Origin: Luzula sylvatica
Lineage: Eukaryota > Streptophyta > Magnoliopsida > Poales > Juncaceae
Length of the DNA: 64,000 nt
Assembly: GCA_946800325.1 (NCBI GenBank)
Contig: OX326956.1
Span: 76,147,087-76,211,086, forward strand
Direction of reading: 5' to 3'
Below the pieces are notes generated by a model, which was not told the DNA's origin, did not search any database, and saw only the letters and a program-made list of their open reading frames with translations. The position numbers and the translations under genes are program-made. Each line of letters starts with the position of its first letter. Within the stretch, counting starts at the first letter, position 1. Below are positions 59,485-64,000 of the stretch, in pieces.

Positions 59485-60030
59485 CTTTATGGATCCATGT
59501 ATATTGAGGTGGTCGGTTCTAATATGTCACAAACAAATTCGTGTATGAAATATAGTTATCATTGAATTGTGAAAATAATTTGTGTAACAGGAAGAATAGA
59601 CCCATCCGTAACTATAACAATATAGACTTTTCATAGACAAAAAAAACTGAACACTATGTTGTAGCATAGAAAGAAAATGTCAAATTGTTGTTTTTCAATT
59701 ATGCAACCAATCAATGTAGAAAACTGCAATAGAATAAAAATACTCAACAAACATCCATTGATGATGATATATGAAAAAAAAATTCATTCCTCATAAAAAA
59801 AAATGTTCATTGAATTGATTACTCATTGCGCAAATCAGCAAGTAAATAGAAAAAATAATCATTTTTTGTTATGTATAACCAAACTATTGTAATTGCAAAA
59901 AATTACGACACAATGGTATGGCATACATATAAAATAAAAAGACTCAAGGAACATTCATTGATGATGATGTATGAAAAAAAATTCATTGCTCATGAAAGAA
60001 GTAAATAATGTTCAATGAAATTGATTATTC

Positions 60031-60542
60031 GTTGTGCAAATCAACAAGCAAATAGAAAAAATAATTATTGTTCGCTACGTATAAACAAACTATTGTTGTG
60101 CAAATCAGCAAGCAAATAGAAACAATAATTATTGTTCGCTACGTATAAACAAACTATTGTTGTGCAAATCAGCAAACAAATAGAAAAAATAATTATTGTT
60201 CGCTACGTATAAACAAACTATTGTTGTGCAAATCAGCAAACAAATAGAAAAAATAATTATTGTTCGCTACCTATAAACAAACTATTGTTGTGCAAATCAG
60301 CAAGCAAATAGAAAAAATAATTGTTGTTCGCTACCTACAAACAAACTATTGTTGTGCAAATCAGCAAGCAAATAGAAAAAATAATTATTGTTCGCTACGT
60401 AGAAACAAACTATTGTTGTGCAAATCAGCAAGCAAATAGAAAAAATAATTATTGTTCGCTACGTAGAAACAAACTATTGTTGTGCAAATCAGCAAGCAAA
60501 TAGAAAAAATAATTCTTGTTCGCTACGTATAAACAAACTATT
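60031..60542 (+). repeat. 64-bp minisatellite, about eight copies
   Basis: gttgtgcaaatcagcaa starts at 60031, 60095, 60159, 60223, 60287, 60351, 60415 and 60479, exactly 64 bp apart, each unit carrying ttgttcgctacgtataaac. Units differ by one to four bases. The short ORF across it is a by-product of the repeat. Confidence 0.95.
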
Positions 60543-61020
60543 GTAATTGCAGAATAATTACGACACAATGTTATGGCATAGATACAAAGTGTTAAATTAC
60601 TTCTTTCTAATTACATTTGCCTCCCTGGTCAATGTAAAAAACTGTGATGAAACAAAAAGACCAACACATATTAGATTATGACATACAAAGAAATATTCAC
60701 GATCTATAAAAAACAAAAAATATTCATTCAACCTGATCATTCATGGTACATATCAGCAATGAGAAAAAAGTAAAAAATAAATAAATTGTTCATCATTTAT
60801 AAAAAAACTAAGAGATGTTCATTGAATTTGTATTTCATCAACTCATCTATAAGAAAATGTGAGTATTGATAGAAAATTATGTTGATTTTGCAAAGCAGCA
60901 GCAAAACCAAAAACCAAAAAATTATGATTCATAATATATCAAACATTCTTCGTAGCTTAACAAAAGGCTCAACAAACATTCATTCGTCTTGACTTATAAA
61001 AGACTATTCATGATATACAA

Positions 61021-61102
61021 AAAATCATAATATGAAAAATATCTTTATTTTTTAGGAAAACCGGATCTAAAAAATAAAAATATTTTTCGTATTTATGATT
61101 TT
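61021..61102. repeat. Hairpin 2 in the Helitron region
   Basis: aaaatcataatatgaaaaat and its downstream partner atttttcgtatttatgatttt pair over about 36 bp around aaaaccggatct. It is homologous to hairpin 1 in arm sequence and loop. Confidence 0.8.
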
Positions 61103-61759
61103 AATTAATTCAAATTTGCTTGTGTTGTGATCCAAGATATGATAAACAAATCTTAACGGACAAAACAATCAGTAGACTATGTTGTGGTATATAAAAAAGT
61201 GTTAAATTATAGCCTTATAATTTTCCAATTATACAATGTACCAATGTTGCGATGGAATAAAAAGAGCAAAGGATGTTCATTCATCGTAATTTATAAACAC
61301 ATGTTCATGATGTATAACCAAACCAAGAAACAGTCATCTCAGTTGACTTCTCATTGTGTAAATTAGCAACATAGTAAAAAAAATAGACAAAATTCATTGT
61401 GTATAAACCAAGTAAGAAATGTTTATTGAATTTACTTTTCATCAGTAGACTCATGTGCGAATTATCTTGTCATATAATAATACCTTCTTGATTGCACAAT
61501 ATGTAAACATACAAATTATCTTGTCATAGACAAAGTCCATATGTACACGTACCAATGTGAAATAGCAAGACCGTATAATAATTATACGAATTACAAGTAT
61601 CACATGAAGTCAAATAATGATACGCTTACGAATCACAACTGACGAATACAAAAAAACGAAATACAAAATATAAATACGAACAAAGGCACAAGTAACCGTA
61701 CGAAACGACTATCGACACGAAAATGAGCATCACATCATCATCATCATCATCATCATCAT

Positions 61760-63007
61760 TGTTGGTTAATTCTAACCTAGAGGGGGGTAAATTTGGTAAT
61801 CTACCGTACAATTACTTTAGCTAATTACCTAATTTACTATGCGGAATTAATAATAATTTAAATAAAGTAGATGATACCGGAAACACTTGAACACAAGATG
61901 TTTTTAACGAAGTTCGGTAGGTGGTTGCTATGTAGCCTTAACTCACCCTTTACTCGCTTAATTGACCGATTCAATTAGTTGCGAGTACCTACGTCTCCGG
62001 GAATGCCTTGCGCCTCTTTTTGGCTTTTCGATTGAATTCCAACTCACTCGATTACAAGGTGTCGCCTAGATCGATTTACACGCTTTCTATCGATCTATAG
62101 CTTAGGCTCTTTACAAATAGTTGCACTAGCCTAATACAATTTTCACTAATCGAGCTACAACGTGATCGGTCACGTGAGTGGGATACGATTAGTGGAGGTT
62201 ATCGAAAGTAGATCAATGATCTAAAGAGGGTTTCTCAAGCTATCAATGGATATGGATAATCACAGTTTTAGGGTTTCCCTCTTTTGTATTTTGAATGTGT
62301 GGAAGTGAAGAGTTGGGAGAGAGAAGCCCTAGAAGGATTCTATTTATACTCTCTATAGAAATCCTTCAGAAAATTGCCAGTGCGTTCGAACGCACAATGT
62401 TCGTTCAGAACGCACATGCAGTTTGTACTAGCCGTTTCAAAATAACGTGCAAGTATACTTGTAGGTCCGTTTGAACGGACACAGTCCGTTCACAACGGAC
62501 TCACTTATACATTGCATTTGTGTTCACATAAAGGATTGTTCGTTCAACGCACTTAAATGGTGGGTGAACGGATTCTAACTGTCCGTTCGAACGGACATGT
62601 TTGTTCGTTCGAACGCACATAATCCTGTGACAGTTTTAGTTCTTATCAAGAGATAATATTTTGATATGTGGCAAGTCCGTTCTGAACGGACTTTGAGTTC
62701 GTTCAGAACGCACTTCATGTTTGATTGAACTTTTTGTTATTTTGAACATGATTTTACTTGAGATCTACTAGGTTTCTGCCTAAGGTTTATTTGTGGCGCA
62801 TCCCACTCACGAAAGGCTTCGACATCTTGATTCTTGATATGCTTCAAGGGCATTCCTTCTAGTCTTCTCTTGGTGTGCTTCTTGTGACTTCGAAGCTCTT
62901 TATCATCTTCTAGCCGTACCTGTGTTATCCTACACATTTTCTCGATGTAAACGTTAGTAATGACAGTGTTTTGAAATAATCAAACTATCAGGAAATTTGA
63001 ACCAACA
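61760..63007. mobile_element. Solo-LTR-like element in an ATC microsatellite
   Basis: A 1248-bp segment opens with TGTTGGTT and closes with AACCAACA, LTR-like TG...CA ends. atcat flanks both sides (61755-61759 and 63008-63012), although the host is an (ATC)n repeat, so the duplication is weak evidence. gaggggggtaaat near the left end is a phrase seen in widespread plant LTR-like repeats. There is no primer site, purine tract or coding region, so a solo LTR is the simplest reading. Confidence 0.55.
62380..62713. repeat. Array of nine small palindromes (cgttcgaacg type)
   Basis: Palindromic or near-palindromic units of 14-17 bp occur at about 62381, 62399, 62465, 62484, 62538, 62581, 62602, 62675 and 62697. 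Two flavours are mixed: gtccgttcgaacggac, with exact or near-exact symmetry, and gttcgttcgaacgcac, both with a variable centre. All lie within the solo-LTR-like element. Confidence 0.85.
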
Positions 63008-63066
63008 ATCATCATCATCATCATCATTGTTCTCTCAATTTTGCCGGTGATGTATACAAAATAGAT

Positions 63067-63145
63067 AAATTTTACAACAACAACTGTTTGAATTATTCAA
63101 GAAATCCGGCTCTTGAACAATTCAAGCAGTAGTCGTTGTAAAATT
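63067..63145. repeat. Hairpin 3 in the Helitron region
   Basis: aaattttacaacaacaactg and its partner agtagtcgttgtaaaattt pair, with the stem continuing through gaattattcaaga/cttgaacaattc, around aatccggct. Arm sequence differs from hairpins 1 and 2, but the length and the ccgg loop core are alike. Confidence 0.75.
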
Positions 63146-63686
63146 TACAAAAAATCGTAATTTACTGAGGCAAATATATACTACTTACATATTTTATTCT
63201 TGAATGGAAGCGTTTGTTTGTTCTGATGTACTTGATTGATTTATAAATATTATGAGTTATTGATACAAATATATAATATTTACATATTTTATTTTCGAAT
63301 CGAATCGTTCGTTTATTCCACTGTTTATTCCATTGTGCTTGATTGTGTAACCTTCCAATAACATAACTAATTAAAACTTTATATTATTGTAATTCCTTTA
63401 TCTCATTACCATTACAAGTTATTTAATATTATCTGTTTCTTTACTTGCTATATATTTATATTTTGTTAATCGCATTCCTTCGTATTATGTATGATGTATT
63501 AATAATTTGTTGATATCATTTGCGAAGTGACCACATATGATATATTCGTTTGAATTCGAGAAATTATGGTAAAGTATAACATTACATAACAAATGAAACA
63601 ACAACAAAAATAAAACAAAAAATAATATTCACAAATTCGACAACAAATTTTCAACTCCCGCGCAATCGCGCGGGGGACGAAGCTAG

Positions 63687-64000
63687 TATAATATATAATA
63701 ACATATTGATTATATTTATTGAGTTTAATATATCTTGTCCTATGAGGCCTTTACGGTTAAGAAACTTTGACACCATTTTCAAATTTACTTCATCAAGATC
63801 TAATGAGTACTATACAATAAACAAAAAAATGATAAAACATTTAAATTTGGACCACAGATTGTTGGGAGCGGCTCGTGTTCGTGTTAACAAAATAATTTCT
63901 CGAGGAGTAAAAATATATTGTTTCTATGTGAATAGTCAACCCTTGAATATATATAATATTGTTTCTCGAGGAGTACTATCAATTTTGGATTTAGGCTTTA
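63687..64000. other. Right edge of the window
   Basis: AT-rich sequence after the Helitron end. tttctcgaggagta occurs twice (63897 and 63963). No gene is seen. Confidence 0.5.

Larger units (their letters stand above)
58188..63686 (+). mobile_element. Probable non-autonomous Helitron
   Basis: The right end is typical: a hairpin CCCGCGC-AATC-GCGCGGG (63657-63674), then gggacgaag-type spacer and CTAG before T (63683-63687). A left end TCTCTACTATTC at 58188 fits plant Helitron 5' ends, but the base before it is T instead of the expected A, so the left boundary is tentative. No Rep/helicase is encoded. The interior carries degenerate repeats, three hairpins, a minisatellite and a solo-LTR-like insertion. 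Confidence 0.5.

Noticed and set aside
60321..60503. Short ORF encoding a repeated NKLLLCKSASK-type peptide
   Set aside because: It arises only because the 64-bp repeat happens to stay open; no start context or homology.
60031..60542. CRISPR-like array of regular repeats
   Set aside because: Whole 64-bp units repeat with no unique spacers; it is a minisatellite in plant DNA.

Overview
This is a stretch of AT-rich nuclear DNA from a flowering plant, most likely a eudicot. The evidence is GT-AG introns in nearly every gene, plant-specific families (P-class PPR, EUL lectins, chloroplast CHLP-type reductase, PSY-like peptide, CC-NLR relic), site II (TGGGCC/GGCCCA) promoter motifs, and plant transposons (Athila-like Ty3, Helitron ends, MITEs, a tRNA-derived SINE). 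Species cannot be read from the sequence.

Layout. 1-7433: a young Athila-type LTR retrotransposon, cut by the window edge, whose long gag-pol ORF stops after RNase H, so integrase is missing. 7434-12300: AT-rich intergenic DNA with a duplicated segment around an insertion. 12946-15974 (+): PQ-loop transporter with a perfect palindrome in intron 1. 17150-18770 (+): UBA2-type RNA-binding protein. 22245-23485 (+): REX1-B-domain protein. 25406-26405 (+): ARF1-class GTPase. 26587-27900 (-): NLR pseudogene. 28149-29982 (-): geranylgeranyl reductase-like protein. 32958-34219 (+): MOS4/SPF27. 34681-35194 (-): short secreted PSY-like peptide precursor. 37123-38860 (-): MED27, divergently paired with an Agenet-domain gene at 39292-40306 (+). 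That gene has a long inverted duplication just after its stop. 41755-42860 (-): small conserved membrane protein. 43689-44516 and 45526-46781 (-): tandem EUL-type lectins. 46782-50962: MITE and hAT-like debris. 50963-53629 (+): intronless PPR protein. 53996-56407 (-): short HIPL-type protein with a SINE in an intron. 58188-63686: probable non-autonomous Helitron carrying hairpins, a 64-bp minisatellite and a solo-LTR-like insertion with an array of small palindromes.

The genes are independent single-copy housekeeping or defence genes, not an operon. Several (UBA2, MOS4, MED27/Agenet, the small membrane protein, PPR) share site II motifs close to their starts, typical of constitutive growth-linked plant genes. 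Three act in RNA biology (UBA2, MOS4, PPR) and MED27 in transcription; this looks coincidental.

The most notable points are the ~300-bp hairpin at 40384-40684, whose two arms both encode the same kind of protein C-terminus; the integrase-less but ORF-intact retroelement; the PSY-like peptide; the HIPL protein lacking its usual extra domains; two homologous, covarying hairpins in the Helitron region; and a degenerate U6 snRNA copy. Gene models were spliced by hand and all keep reading frame, but splice sites are predictions.
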